From Psychromonas sp030397575 (GTDB taxonomy: Bacteria; Pseudomonadota; Gammaproteobacteria; Enterobacterales; Psychromonadaceae), in NCBI RefSeq assembly GCF_046250175.1, contig NZ_CP176468.1: a stretch of 64,000 bases of DNA. The stretch is one strand, 5' to 3'. The notes under the pieces are model-generated. The model made no database searches. It was given only the letters and a program-made list of their open reading frames with translations, and was not told where the DNA came from. The position numbers and the translations under genes were made by a program. This document shows positions 41,027 to 49,915 of the stretch, in pieces. Every line of letters begins with the position of its first letter. Within the stretch, counting starts at the first letter, position 1.

Positions 41027-43297
41027 TTATATTTTACAAGCGCCGCCCGCACAACCATCATCTTCGATGACTTTTTCATCATCTGCACCATCGCGTGTAT
41101 TATGGTAGTACAGTGTTTTTAATCCCATCTTGTAAGCCATTAATAGGTCTTTAAGTAGAATCGTCATTGGTACTTTACCGTCATCAAAACGTTTTGGATC
41201 ATAGTTTGTATTTGCTGAGATAGCTTGGTCAACAAACTTCTGCATGATACCTACTAGTTCTAAATAACCTTTATTATTTGGAATGCTCCATAATAATTCG
41301 TATTGATCTTTGTATTTATCAAATTCAGGTACAACCTGTTTCAAAATACCATCTTTACTCGCTTTAACACTAATAAAACCACGTGGAGGCTCAATACCGT
41401 TAGTTGCATTTGAAATTTGGCTTGATGTTTCAGAAGGCATCAAGGCAGATAAGGTTGAGTTACGTAAACCATCTTTAACGATGTCTGCGCGTAATTGCTC
41501 CCAATCTAAGTGGTAACCTTCGTCACAAATTGCATCTAACGATTTTTTGTAGTTATCTAACGGTAAAATACCTTGTGAGTAACGTGTTTCATGAAACTTC
41601 TCACAAGCACCACGTTCTTTAGCTAACTTGTTTGATGCTTTCAATAGGTAGTATTGAATTGCTTCAAATGCTCTATGCGTTAGGTTATTTGCACTACCGT
41701 CAGAGTATTTCACGCCGTTTTTCGCTAAGTAGTAAGCGTAGTTGATTACACCTATACCTAGAGTACGACGGCTCATGCTGCTTTTTTCAGCCGCAAGAAT
41801 TGGGTAATCTTGGTAATCTAACAGGTTATCAAGTGCTCTTACTGCAAGCTCTGATAACTCTTCAATTTCATCTAATGACTCAATTGCCCCTAAGTTAATC
41901 GCAGATAAAGTACAAAGGGCGATTTCACCTTCTTCATCTTTAATATGCGTTAATGGTTTAGTTGGTAACGCAATCTCTAAACATAAGTTACTTTGGCGTA
42001 CAGGTGCTACTTTACTGTCAAATGGACTGTGTGTATTACAGTGGTCAACATTCTGAATGTAAATACGGCCTGTACTTGCACGCTCTTGCATCAATAGAGA
42101 GAATAACTCTACCGCAGGAATTGAGCTCTTACGGATTGACTCATCAGCTTCATATAGGTGGTATAAACGCTCAAACTCATCTTGGTCTTCAAAGAAAGCA
42201 TCGTATAACCCAGGTGTATCAGAAGGGCTGAATAGTGTGATCTCTTTTTTGTCGATTAAGCGTTGGTAGAATAAACGACCAAGTTGTACACCGTAATCAA
42301 GGTGACGAACACGGTTTGATTCAATACCACGGTTATTTTTCAATACCAGTAATGATTCAACTTCTAAGTGCCAAATCGGGTAGAAGACAGTTGCTGCACC
42401 ACCACGAACGCCACCTTGTGAACAAGATTTAACAGCCGTTTGGAAGTGTTTGTAAAATGGAATACAACCCGTGTGGTAAGCTTCACCACCACGAATATTA
42501 CTGCCCATCGCACGAATACGGCCCGCATTAATACCAATACCAGCACGTTGTGATACGTATTTAACAATGGCGCTAGACGTTGCATTGATAGAGTCTAGGC
42601 TATCGCCTGTCTCAATTAATACACATGAGCTGAATTGACGAGTCGGAGTACGCACACCAGACATGATCGGTGTCGGTAATGAAATCTTAAATAATGACGT
42701 CGCATCGTAAAAACGCTTAATATAATCTAAACGAGTTTCTTTATCGTAATCAGAGAATAAACATGCCGCTACCATTAGGTATAAGAACTGTGCACTTTCG
42801 TAGATTTCACCACTTACACGGTTCTGTACTAGGTATTTACCTTCCAGCTGTTTTACTGCTGCATAAGAGAAATTTAAATCACGAGAGTGATCAATAAATT
42901 GATCCATCTCTTCAAACTCTTGCTTAGTGTAATCTTCTAGTAAATGTTCATCATATTTACCTTTAGAAACCATCTTACTCACGTGTTCGAATACACTTGG
43001 TGGTGTAAAGCGTTGGTAAGCGCGTTTACGTAAGTGGAATACTGCTAGATGTGCAGCAAGATATTGGTAATCTGGCGACTCTTCAGAGATTAAATCAGCA
43101 GCGGCTTTAATGATCGTTTCATGGATATCGTCAGTACGAATACCATCATAAAATTGAATATGAGAGTTTAACTCTACCTGAGATACTGAAACGTTGTTTA
43201 AACCTTCTGCTGCCCATGTAATGACGCGATGGATTTTATCAAGGTCAATGGGTTCTTTTTTCCCATTACGCTTAGTGACAGACAGGTTTTTATTCAT
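41027..43297 (-). CDS. nrdA: Ribonucleoside-diphosphate reductase subunit alpha (class Ia)
   Basis: The catalytic large subunit, which reduces ribonucleoside diphosphates. The N-terminal ATP-cone (residues 4-90, VTKRNGKKEPIDLDKIHRVI) provides dATP regulation. FSSCVLIETGDSLDSI carries one active-site Cys; SNLCLEIALPT and the finger loop LCTLSAINLGA follow. The C-terminal shuttle cysteines are in CAGGACKI. At 756 residues it is full length. It stands alone, with its own terminator, while nrdB and yfaE are 8.5 kb downstream beyond another operon. Upstream lie a NrdR-box-like pair and two DnaA-box-like sites. Confidence 0.98.
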   Translation of the reverse strand: MNKNLSVTKRNGKKEPIDLDKIHRVITWAAEGLNNVSVSQVELNSHIQFYDGIRTDDIHETIIKAAADLISEESPDYQYLAAHLAVFHLRKRAYQRFTPPSVFEHVSKMVSKGKYDEHLLEDYTKQEFEEMDQFIDHSRDLNFSYAAVKQLEGKYLVQNRVSGEIYESAQFLYLMVAACLFSDYDKETRLDYIKRFYDATSLFKISLPTPIMSGVRTPTRQFSSCVLIETGDSLDSINATSSAIVKYVSQRAGIGINAGRIRAMGSNIRGGEAYHTGCIPFYKHFQTAVKSCSQGGVRGGAATVFYPIWHLEVESLLVLKNNRGIESNRVRHLDYGVQLGRLFYQRLIDKKEITLFSPSDTPGLYDAFFEDQDEFERLYHLYEADESIRKSSIPAVELFSLLMQERASTGRIYIQNVDHCNTHSPFDSKVAPVRQSNLCLEIALPTKPLTHIKDEEGEIALCTLSAINLGAIESLDEIEELSELAVRALDNLLDYQDYPILAAEKSSMSRRTLGIGVINYAYYLAKNGVKYSDGSANNLTHRAFEAIQYYLLKASNKLAKERGACEKFHETRYSQGILPLDNYKKSLDAICDEGYHLDWEQLRADIVKDGLRNSTLSALMPSETSSQISNATNGIEPPRGFISVKASKDGILKQVVPEFDKYKDQYELLWSIPNNKGYLELVGIMQKFVDQAISANTNYDPKRFDDGKVPMTILLKDLLMAYKMGLKTLYYHNTRDGADDEKVIEDDGCAGGACKI

Positions 43298-43383
43298 TTT
43301 TAGAGGCCTTTGCTTGATGTTAGTAGAGTAAAGATGTTAGCTATTTAGGCTGTCTTTACTCTAGTGTGTGTTGTTCAAATAAA

Positions 43384-43431
43384 ACACAAGATGTAGTGTT
43401 GCTTTAAAAGAAGAGACACAAGATAAAGCTT
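43384..43431 (-). promoter_or_regulatory. NrdR-box-like pair upstream of nrdA
   Basis: ACACAAGATGTAGTGT (43384-43399) fits the palindromic NrdR box (ACACwATATATwGTGT-like). A weaker second copy, ACACAAGATAAAGCTT (43416-43431), starts 32 bases away. NrdR boxes typically occur in pairs about three helical turns apart. They lie 87-134 bases before the nrdA start. Confidence 0.65.
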
Positions 43432-43467
43432 TTTGAGAATTTTTCAAGGGATAAGTTTTGTTAAATT

Positions 43468-43488
43468 AGTGGATAAAATTGTGGACAA
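43468..43488. promoter_or_regulatory. Two DnaA-box-like sequences upstream of nrdA
   Basis: On the minus strand TTGTCCACA (43488-43480) and TTATCCACT (43476-43468) each differ by one base from TTATCCACA, with three bases between them. The E. coli nrdAB promoter is also bound by DnaA, which makes the match plausible, but two single-mismatch nonamers can occur by chance. Confidence 0.4.
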
Positions 43489-43977
43489 ATAGAGATGATT
43501 TAAGTTGGTTAGTAGTCACTAACAAATGGTTTCAGTTCAGCTCTGTTTTATAGGAAATGCAAACATTATTTTAGCTTTTTTTTTCACAGAAAATTATTTG
43601 AGGGAGAAATAGCTTTTTTATAAACTTAGAACTTGTTCATGTTTTTATTATCTTTTTTCATCGTTTTTTTTGTTGTATTTGGCACTTAATTATAGGCTTA
43701 AACTATCTACCAAAATGTGAGTGTTATATGGCTTTTCTTTACTAAAATACACTTACTTTTAGCGGGCATTAATAAGATTAAAATAAATGGGTTTTAAGCA
43801 ACAAAAGTGCTTAGAAAAAGTGTGGTTATGCAAGATAAGCTCACCCTTAAAGATCTAATATAAAGGTGATAGGAAACCTTATTAAACCAAGATTATTAGC
43901 TTTATCTATGTACTTCCTGATTAATAATCAATTTTAAGCCTGTAATTGCTTTCGAAGACTATTAAATTCTGCATCTA

Positions 43978-44319
43978 TTATTTGTTTAAAAATAGCTGTA
44001 GAGACTGTGACTCTGTTGGGCGAATCAAACGGGCAACCTCATCACCATCTTTTAATAAAATGAAGGTCGGCCATAGCTTGACCTTAAAAGCGCGGCCCAG
44101 TTGTTTACCTTTCCCGTCAAAGACTTTGATATGCCTTAATCGACTATATTTAGTATCCTCTGCAAAAGCCTCTTTGATTAATTCACTACCCAATTGGCAA
44201 TGTGGACACCAGGGTGCTCCAAATTCAAGTAAAGTAAGGCCTAGCAATTCGCTTACTTCAGTAAAGGTAATGGTTTCTTCTTGATATTCAGGTTGAAAGC
44301 CAAGTTGATGCTTGTCCAT
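43978..44319 (-). CDS. Thioredoxin-family protein
   Basis: A 113-residue thioredoxin-fold protein with active site WCPHC (FGAPWCPHCQLG, about residues 35-46) and cis-proline region KLWPTFILLKDG. CPHC is the DsbA-type dipeptide instead of the CGPC of thioredoxin, which predicts a more oxidising potential. No signal peptide, so it is cytoplasmic. It lies upstream of nrdA on the same strand but 680 bases away, so a role as ribonucleotide reductase reductant is possible but unsupported. Confidence 0.85.
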   Translation of the reverse strand: MDKHQLGFQPEYQEETITFTEVSELLGLTLLEFGAPWCPHCQLGSELIKEAFAEDTKYSRLRHIKVFDGKGKQLGRAFKVKLWPTFILLKDGDEVARLIRPTESQSLQLFLNK

Positions 44320-44797
44320 ATAGTTGTCCTGTAGTTATCTGCTTAATACGGCTTACAATAATGATCCAATATAAACCAGTTGAGCCGTATTTTGAAAAAG
44401 TATCAAATAATAGGTCCATTTTTAATATAACGTTTTGAGGGCAAAGGATACATTTTTCTCAATGCCTATTGTTTCCTGCGTTACATGACATCAGAAAATT
44501 CATTAAAGAAAAGCCCAACACTATCCAATCTTACAAAGGTGTTGTACTCAGTTCTGTTTTATCGTTGTTAATCACGTTAATTTTTGTTTATTAGTTATTT
44601 TCATGTTTATTTGAATATTAATCATTTTTGTTCATGTTTGATTTGGCGTATAAAATACTTACTGCTGTTTAATGCTAGGCAATATTACCCTGACTTTTAT
44701 TATTTGGTGTTTCAGATACCAATAAGGGGATTGGCTAGGAAGTCTTAATAAACAAGGAGTGTGTAGATTTTATGATAGACAATTGGAGCTAAAAACG
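44320..44797. other. Intergenic region upstream of mesX
   Basis: No gene seen. It is the divergent spacer between the thioredoxin-like gene and mesX. A TATAAAAT at about 44649 may be part of the mesX promoter. I looked for MetJ boxes, MetR sites and a SAM riboswitch and recognised none. Confidence 0.5.
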
Positions 44798-45781
44798 ATG
44801 AATACAGATTTTACATTTACGGTTAACAGCACTGCTTTAGATGAGCATTACCAGCCAGCAGACAACACACGAGCGACAACAAACTTTGCTAATCTGGCTC
44901 GTGGAGAAAACCGCCAGCATAATTTACGCAACGCATTTAAGATGATCGATAATCGATTTAATCGCTTAGCTCATTGGGATAACGCTGAAGCAAAGCGTTA
45001 CTCTGTTGAACTTGAAATCGTTTCTGTTGAAATGAATATTCAGAATAGTATGCAAACTTTTCCCTCCATTGAAATGTTAAAAACTAATATTGTTGATCAT
45101 CAAAGCGGGCTGCGTATTGATGGGGTTGTTGGCAACAATTTCTCATCTTATATACGTGATTACGATTTTAGTATTTTGTTGTCAGCACATAACAAAGGTA
45201 AGTCTTCATTCACTGTACCTGAAAATTTTGGTGAGCTGCATGGAAGGCTATTTAAGTCTTTTTTAAACTCTCCTGCTTATAAAGCATACTTTATTAAAAA
45301 ACCGGTTATTTGTTTGAGTGTGGCGGAAACTAAAACCTATCAACGTACAGGTAATCAGCATCCGATATTAGGTATTGAGTATCAGCCTAATGCCTCCTCA
45401 TTAACGGAACAATATTTTAGAAAGATGGGCTTACAGGTACGTTATTTCATGCCTGAAAATGCGGTAGCGCCACTGGCTTTCTACTTTATGGGGGATTTGT
45501 TGAATGATTACACAAATCTGGAACTAATCAGCACCATTAGCACGATGGAAACTTTCCAGAAGATCTATCGACCTGAAATTTACAATGCCAATACAGTGGC
45601 TAGTGATATTTATAAGCCTGATTTAAAGCATGTAGATTATTCATTAACACATATTTTATATGACCGAGATGAGCGCAGTCGATTAGGCATAGCACAAGGT
45701 AAGTTTGCTGAGGAGTTTTTCATCAAACCACATAAAAAGTTATTAGAACAGTTGGATACCCAGCCAGCTTGTTTTGCTTAA
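44798..45781 (+). CDS. mesX: MesX (DUF1852), partner of methionine synthase MesD
   Basis: A 327-residue DUF1852 protein. MNTDFTFTVNSTALDEHYQPADNTRATTNFANLARGENRQHNLRNAF is the characteristic start. DUF1852/MesX was shown by bacterial genetics to be required together with MesD for folate-independent, oxygen-dependent methionine synthesis; its biochemical role is not settled. ATG at 44798 has GGAG nine bases upstream; a GTG 13 codons earlier (44759) is less likely. It is followed 59 bases later by mesD, the expected operon. Confidence 0.9.
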   Translation: MNTDFTFTVNSTALDEHYQPADNTRATTNFANLARGENRQHNLRNAFKMIDNRFNRLAHWDNAEAKRYSVELEIVSVEMNIQNSMQTFPSIEMLKTNIVDHQSGLRIDGVVGNNFSSYIRDYDFSILLSAHNKGKSSFTVPENFGELHGRLFKSFLNSPAYKAYFIKKPVICLSVAETKTYQRTGNQHPILGIEYQPNASSLTEQYFRKMGLQVRYFMPENAVAPLAFYFMGDLLNDYTNLELISTISTMETFQKIYRPEIYNANTVASDIYKPDLKHVDYSLTHILYDRDERSRLGIAQGKFAEEFFIKPHKKLLEQLDTQPACFA

Positions 45782-45840
45782 TAGCCCAATAAAAACAGTA
45801 AAAGAATTAACATAAAATACCCTAAACAGGATGAATATTG

Positions 45841-46869
45841 ATGAAAGTATTATTACCCACTTCTACGGCAGGCAGCTTGCCAAAACCGTCTTGGCTTGCA
45901 GAGTCTGAAACATTATGGTCACCGTGGAAACTACAAGAACAAACATTAGTTGATGGTAAAAAAGATGCATTGTGCTTAGCGTTACACCAACAGCAACTTG
46001 CAGGTATCGATATTGTCAGTGATGGCGAACAAACCCGTCAGCATTTTGTGACTACCTTTATTGAGCACCTTAATGGCGTGGATTTTGAGAACCGTAAAAT
46101 TGTTAAAATTCGTGACCGATATGATGCGAGTGTACCGACTGTAATTGGTCCCGTTAGCCGACAAAAATCAGTATTTGTTGAAGATGCGAAATTTTTACGT
46201 CAACAAACTGATCAACCCATTAAATGGGCCTTACCTGGGCCAATGACCATGATTGACACTCTTTATGATGATCATTATAAAAGCCGAAAAGAACTGGCTT
46301 GGCAATTTGCAATCATCCTTAATCAGGAAGCGAAAGAGTTAGAAGCGGCAGGCGTGGATATTATTCAATTTGATGAACCGGCCTTTAATGTGTTTTTTGA
46401 TGAAGTAAATGAGTGGGGGATTGCATGTTTAGAAAGGGCCATTGAAGGGCTTAAATGTGAAACTGCTGTACACATTTGTTACGGATATGGCATTAAAGCC
46501 AATACCGACTGGAAGAAAACATTAGGTAACGAATGGCGTCAATATGAAGCGGTTTTCCCTAAATTGAAAGCCTCTAACATTGATATTATCTCTTTGGAGT
46601 GTCACAACTCGCATGTTCCAATGGAATTACTAGCCCTTATTCGAGGTAAAAAAGTGATGGTAGGAGCGATTGATGTTGCAAGCAATGTGATTGAAACCCC
46701 GCAAGAAGTCGCTAATACGCTAAGAGAAGCACTTAAATATGTGGATGCAGATAAACTGTACCCTTGTACTAACTGCGGTATGGCACCTTTATCACGTGAA
46801 GTTGCACTGGGTAAATTAAATGCACTTAGTGCTGGCGCCGCAATTATACGTCAAGAATTGATCGCCTAG
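45841..46869 (+). CDS. mesD: Core methionine synthase MesD (MetE C-terminal domain family)
   Basis: A 342-residue protein equal to the catalytic C-terminal half of MetE. STAGSLPKPSWL begins the barrel. The homocysteine/zinc region includes FDEPAF, HICYGYG and SLECHNSHVP, and the last zinc Cys is in YPCTNCGMAPL. The N-terminal folate-binding half of MetE is absent, which defines the short core enzymes. The adjacent mesX identifies it as MesD and not one of the other core-MetE families. The methyl donor in vivo is not 5-methyl-THF and remains uncertain. ATG at 45841 has AGGA nine bases upstream. Confidence 0.9.
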   Translation: MKVLLPTSTAGSLPKPSWLAESETLWSPWKLQEQTLVDGKKDALCLALHQQQLAGIDIVSDGEQTRQHFVTTFIEHLNGVDFENRKIVKIRDRYDASVPTVIGPVSRQKSVFVEDAKFLRQQTDQPIKWALPGPMTMIDTLYDDHYKSRKELAWQFAIILNQEAKELEAAGVDIIQFDEPAFNVFFDEVNEWGIACLERAIEGLKCETAVHICYGYGIKANTDWKKTLGNEWRQYEAVFPKLKASNIDIISLECHNSHVPMELLALIRGKKVMVGAIDVASNVIETPQEVANTLREALKYVDADKLYPCTNCGMAPLSREVALGKLNALSAGAAIIRQELIA

Positions 46870-46897
46870 TACGTTAATAAGCAAGTGAAAAACTGGA

Positions 46898-46917
46898 TGG
46901 GGCAGTCGTTTGCCCCA
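46898..46917 (+). terminator. Hairpin after mesD
   Basis: TGGGGCA (46898-46904) pairs with TGCCCCA (46911-46917), 29 bases past the mesD stop. It has no T-run. Confidence 0.5.
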
Positions 46918-47010
46918 AATATGATCTATTCATTGCGTAGTGTAAATTAGCCGGTAGGCGACTGTGGTAGATGATAGCTACTGCGTTTTATTATAGCTCC
47001 CTTGAGAAAG

Positions 47011-47694
47011 TTAATTTTCAAGAATAGGTTTAAGATAACCTGCGCCTAGTTGTCGCATTTGACGTTCGACCCAAATCACTCGTTGGCTGAGTTTAGCCGT
47101 TAGATTACGTGGATCACGAGTACGCGGGCTAGGTAATAATACTGCTAACTGTGCTGTTTGATGAGCAGTGAGTTGGGTCGCTGACTTGCCAAAGTAATGT
47201 TGGCTGGCCGCTTCAACCCCATAAATGCCTTTTCCAAACTCTGCAATGTTCAAATACACTTCCAAAATACGCTTTTTACCCCAAGCAGCTTCTAGGCTGA
47301 GCGCTAAACCGGCCTCTAAACCTTTACGGATAAAGCTTCTGCCTGACCATAGGAAAATATTTTTTGCTGTTTGTTGGGTAATCGTGCTTGCGCCACGTAA
47401 CCCATCACCGTCATCGTATTGTTCAAGTGCATCAACAATCGCTGTAAAATCGACGCCAAAGTGAGTGGGAAAACGTTGATCTTCAGAGGCTACAACAGCC
47501 AACGACATAGCAGGTGAGAGCTTATCAATACTGATCCATTTCTGTGTTACAGGATATGGGCTTTGTAACATAAAAGCAGAGGTCGGTAATGGTACAAAGC
47601 GAAATAGTAGCAGGGTCAATATCATTAACAAAAGTAAACGCCACAGGACATACCAGATTTTGCCTAATAAACTCGATTTTTTCTTCTTTGCCAT
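47011..47694 (-). CDS. mtgA: Monofunctional peptidoglycan glycosyltransferase MtgA
   Basis: Polymerises lipid II into glycan strands. One N-terminal membrane helix (about residues 12-34) anchors a GT51 domain in the periplasm. The five GT51 motifs are visible: SEDQRFPTHFGVD (with the catalytic Glu), GASTITQQTAKN, RKGLEAGLALSLE, KKRILEVYLN and the later RDPRNLT region. At 227 residues it is the usual length; no transpeptidase domain is present. It is monocistronic. Confidence 0.95.
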   Translation of the reverse strand: MAKKKKSSLLGKIWYVLWRLLLLMILTLLLFRFVPLPTSAFMLQSPYPVTQKWISIDKLSPAMSLAVVASEDQRFPTHFGVDFTAIVDALEQYDDGDGLRGASTITQQTAKNIFLWSGRSFIRKGLEAGLALSLEAAWGKKRILEVYLNIAEFGKGIYGVEAASQHYFGKSATQLTAHQTAQLAVLLPSPRTRDPRNLTAKLSQRVIWVERQMRQLGAGYLKPILEN

Positions 47695-47884
47695 GTGTTG
47701 TCTCTAATTGGTTTTTACGAAACGTTTGCATTGTGCGCTTCGAATAAAGTTTGTATTTATATCTCTGCTTCACTCGCTCACAGGAGACAACCCAATAGCA
47801 TGCCATATTTTTAATATTTTATCTCTTTTTCCAAAGAGTGAGGCTGGTGTGCGAAAAATATATGAGGAGCGGAAACGAGTAATT

Positions 47885-47927
47885 TTCCTGCTAGGTCTTT
47901 ATGTTAATTATAAAGACCTAGCAGGAA
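47885..47927. repeat. Perfect 18-bp inverted repeat
   Basis: TTCCTGCTAGGTCTTTAT (47885-47902) and its exact reverse complement (47910-47927) enclose a seven-base loop, 30 bases past the stop of the DUF2061 gene. It is followed by GGGGGG on the plus strand and AAAATT on the minus-strand exit, so it is not a typical U-tailed terminator. Confidence 0.85.
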
Positions 47928-47957
47928 GGGGGGATGAAGTTTTTTAACTAAATGTCA

Positions 47958-48356
47958 TTAAACGCACATAGCCTGTTCAATTTCATAATCTGATTGTTTA
48001 TTTTTGTTACCCCATGCTTTTTCATGGAAGAAGTAAGCAAAAGAGTTAATGGTTGGCTCAATCGTTGCCATTAAACCGCCGATGAATGCATCGCCAGTTA
48101 AAGCGAAAGTAACAGCAAAGGCAACATTAAAGTGAATCACAGCAAAGCTGATTGTTTTTGCCTTGGTCATTGACTCGCGCTTTTTAAGGAAAGGCACATG
48201 TTGCCAAACTTTTTCATGAAAATAGAAGGCTACGGTATTAATAGATGGTTCGATAATCGCAATCAAACTGCCCAATAAAAAATTACCTGTCAAAGCAAAA
48301 GCAACTAGGGTTGCGATGCTGAAGTGGATGCCTGCAAAAGTAATTGTTTTAGCCAT
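47958..48356 (-). CDS. Duplicated DUF2061 membrane protein
   Basis: A 132-residue inner-membrane protein composed of two tandem copies of the DUF2061 unit (residues 1-60 and 64-122). Each has K-T-I-(S/T)-FAxIHF, a LTGxxxxGxxxAxIEPxIN core with two helices, and FYFHEKxW at its end. DUF2061 is usually a single unit of about 70 residues, sometimes duplicated. Function unknown; the HEK/HEKAW motifs might bind metal. It starts with ATG and ends in a short acidic tail. Confidence 0.85.
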   Translation of the reverse strand: MAKTITFAGIHFSIATLVAFALTGNFLLGSLIAIIEPSINTVAFYFHEKVWQHVPFLKKRESMTKAKTISFAVIHFNVAFAVTFALTGDAFIGGLMATIEPTINSFAYFFHEKAWGNKNKQSDYEIEQAMCV

Positions 48357-48606
48357 TGTGTGTCCCTCTTAAAGTATGTCTCTGTTATGTGTAGCTATTA
48401 TTGATACTTATTATCATTAAGTAAAATGGGTAGTTTCTATACTATTGATAGGTTTTTATGTGAAACTTTTAATTTTTGATAGGTTTTTTTGTTTGTTTTT
48501 TTCGGGATAACTCTAAGTAATTGAATTATATTGATTAAATAAAGTAGGTTAAATTGATCTGAAAAGGTTAATCGGGAGAGGTAAGGCTATCCTGATTAGA
48601 TAGAGG

Positions 48607-48639
48607 TTATAAAAACCGTTAATTAAACGGTTTTTATAA
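48607..48639. terminator. Terminator of the lipoprotein alginate lyase gene
   Basis: TTATAAAAACCGTT (48607-48620) pairs with AACGGTTTTTATAA (48626-48639), with A-runs and T-runs inside both arms. It lies just past the stop of the minus-strand lyase gene and can work both ways. Confidence 0.8.
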
Positions 48640-48648
48640 CTGATCGAG

Positions 48649-49728
48649 TTAATTGCTTGGCGCTTCTGAAGTGCTTAATTCGATATTATAGAAAGTAGCT
48701 TGCGCGTAATCCCCGTTGGCTTTATCTATAGCCCACTCTCCTGTGCCGGGACAATTGGTGTACCATATGCCGGGCGCATCTTTACTGCTACATTGGTTAT
48801 ATGCGCCTGCCTTAAAATAAAACCAATCTTTTTGATATCCGTCTGGGTTATCTAACGCATCTACTTTACCGTAAGCATCAATGTTGTTGGATAAATCAAT
48901 TTGATAGTTTACTTCAGCCTGGTTTTTGGTGGTAAAGGTAAGGTACATAATATTGTTGTGCACGTTAATCACATAACTAAACTCTTCTCCTAATGCGATC
49001 CCTGTAGCCGCAGGATCTGTTGGGTTTTCCCAGGTATTTCCCCAAACTGGGTAGGCGACATCAGTACGGTTAGGATCTTTTCTCGGTAGGTTTTTTTCAT
49101 AAGTCCAAAAAACTGAGCCTGTTGTATGATTTGGCCACTTTTTATAATAAATTTTAATCGGTTCATTTCCCCAGCCAAACTGGTCATCTGTACCATATAG
49201 AAGATATTCATCTTTACCTGCATGTATCTGACCGACAACCATAGAGTAAGCAGGGGGCTTATTTGGATAGCCTGCGTGTAAAGAGACTGCATCTACTTTT
49301 AATGTGGCTTTTAATTGCCCACCGACACCGGCAAATTTCTTTGCATTGGGATTAGCGGCCAGTGCAAAGTTATTCATCTTATCTTTAGGTCCACCCCCTG
49401 AGTTTCCGTTCATCATCTGTCTTAATTCACTGCGGGTATTGGTTGAACCGCCCGTTGTAGGAGCTTTGTTTGGTGTGGCAAAGACAACACCACCTTCAGT
49501 ATTCGCATAGAAAAAATCAGTGTTGTAAAATGTTTTAATATCACTGACGCTAACTTCTCTCGCTTTACCGCTGTTCGCCTCTAAGGGCAGGGTGATTTTC
49601 CAATAACTTAAATCAATAATATCTGCTGGCCATACTCCATTTTCAGGAGGGGGAAGGGTACAACCAGAGAGTAATATAGATACACTGACACTGCTCAGTA
49701 CATATTTTAAAGGTGGATAACGCGTCAT
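48649..49728 (-). CDS. Lipoprotein alginate lyase, polysaccharide lyase family 7
   Basis: A second PL7 alginate lyase. The start MTRYPPLKYVLSSVSVSILLSGC has a lipobox (LLSGC), so the mature enzyme is lipid-anchored, probably on the outer membrane. The catalytic motifs are RSELR (about residue 99), QIH (about residue 168) and YFKAGAYNQ (about residue 305). Two Cys near the end (QCSSKD...YTNCPG) could form a disulfide. QIH is commonly seen in enzymes that accept polyG. At 359 residues it is longer than the enzyme at 12579-13439, with several loop insertions. Together they suggest secreted depolymerisation followed by cell-surface degradation. Confidence 0.92.
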   Translation of the reverse strand: MTRYPPLKYVLSSVSVSILLSGCTLPPPENGVWPADIIDLSYWKITLPLEANSGKAREVSVSDIKTFYNTDFFYANTEGGVVFATPNKAPTTGGSTNTRSELRQMMNGNSGGGPKDKMNNFALAANPNAKKFAGVGGQLKATLKVDAVSLHAGYPNKPPAYSMVVGQIHAGKDEYLLYGTDDQFGWGNEPIKIYYKKWPNHTTGSVFWTYEKNLPRKDPNRTDVAYPVWGNTWENPTDPAATGIALGEEFSYVINVHNNIMYLTFTTKNQAEVNYQIDLSNNIDAYGKVDALDNPDGYQKDWFYFKAGAYNQCSSKDAPGIWYTNCPGTGEWAIDKANGDYAQATFYNIELSTSEAPSN

Positions 49729-49915
49729 AGAAACATTCCTGAATTAATGTAAGTATTAGATAAATCCAGTGTAACCCTAACGCTTTTCATATTTGTAATA
49801 CAATTATGTAATTGTGAAGTGAGCCTTCAGATAAGTTAATGATAAAAGTTCATTCTTGATGAAGCTCACTAAAGCCACTATGAACCAAAAGGCAATGACA
49901 ATAAAAGACTAATCA

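Larger units (their letters stand above)
43298..43977. other. Long regulatory spacer upstream of nrdA
   Basis: No gene seen in 680 bases. It holds the NrdR-box-like pair and DnaA-box-like sites listed separately. The part from 43550 to 43977 is very AT-rich with T-runs, and contains the downstream region of the thioredoxin-like gene. A terminator for that gene was not recognised. Confidence 0.55.

Noticed and set aside
44320..44797. SAM riboswitch or MetJ boxes before mesX
   Set aside because: No repeated AGACGTCT-like octamers and no recognisable aptamer core.
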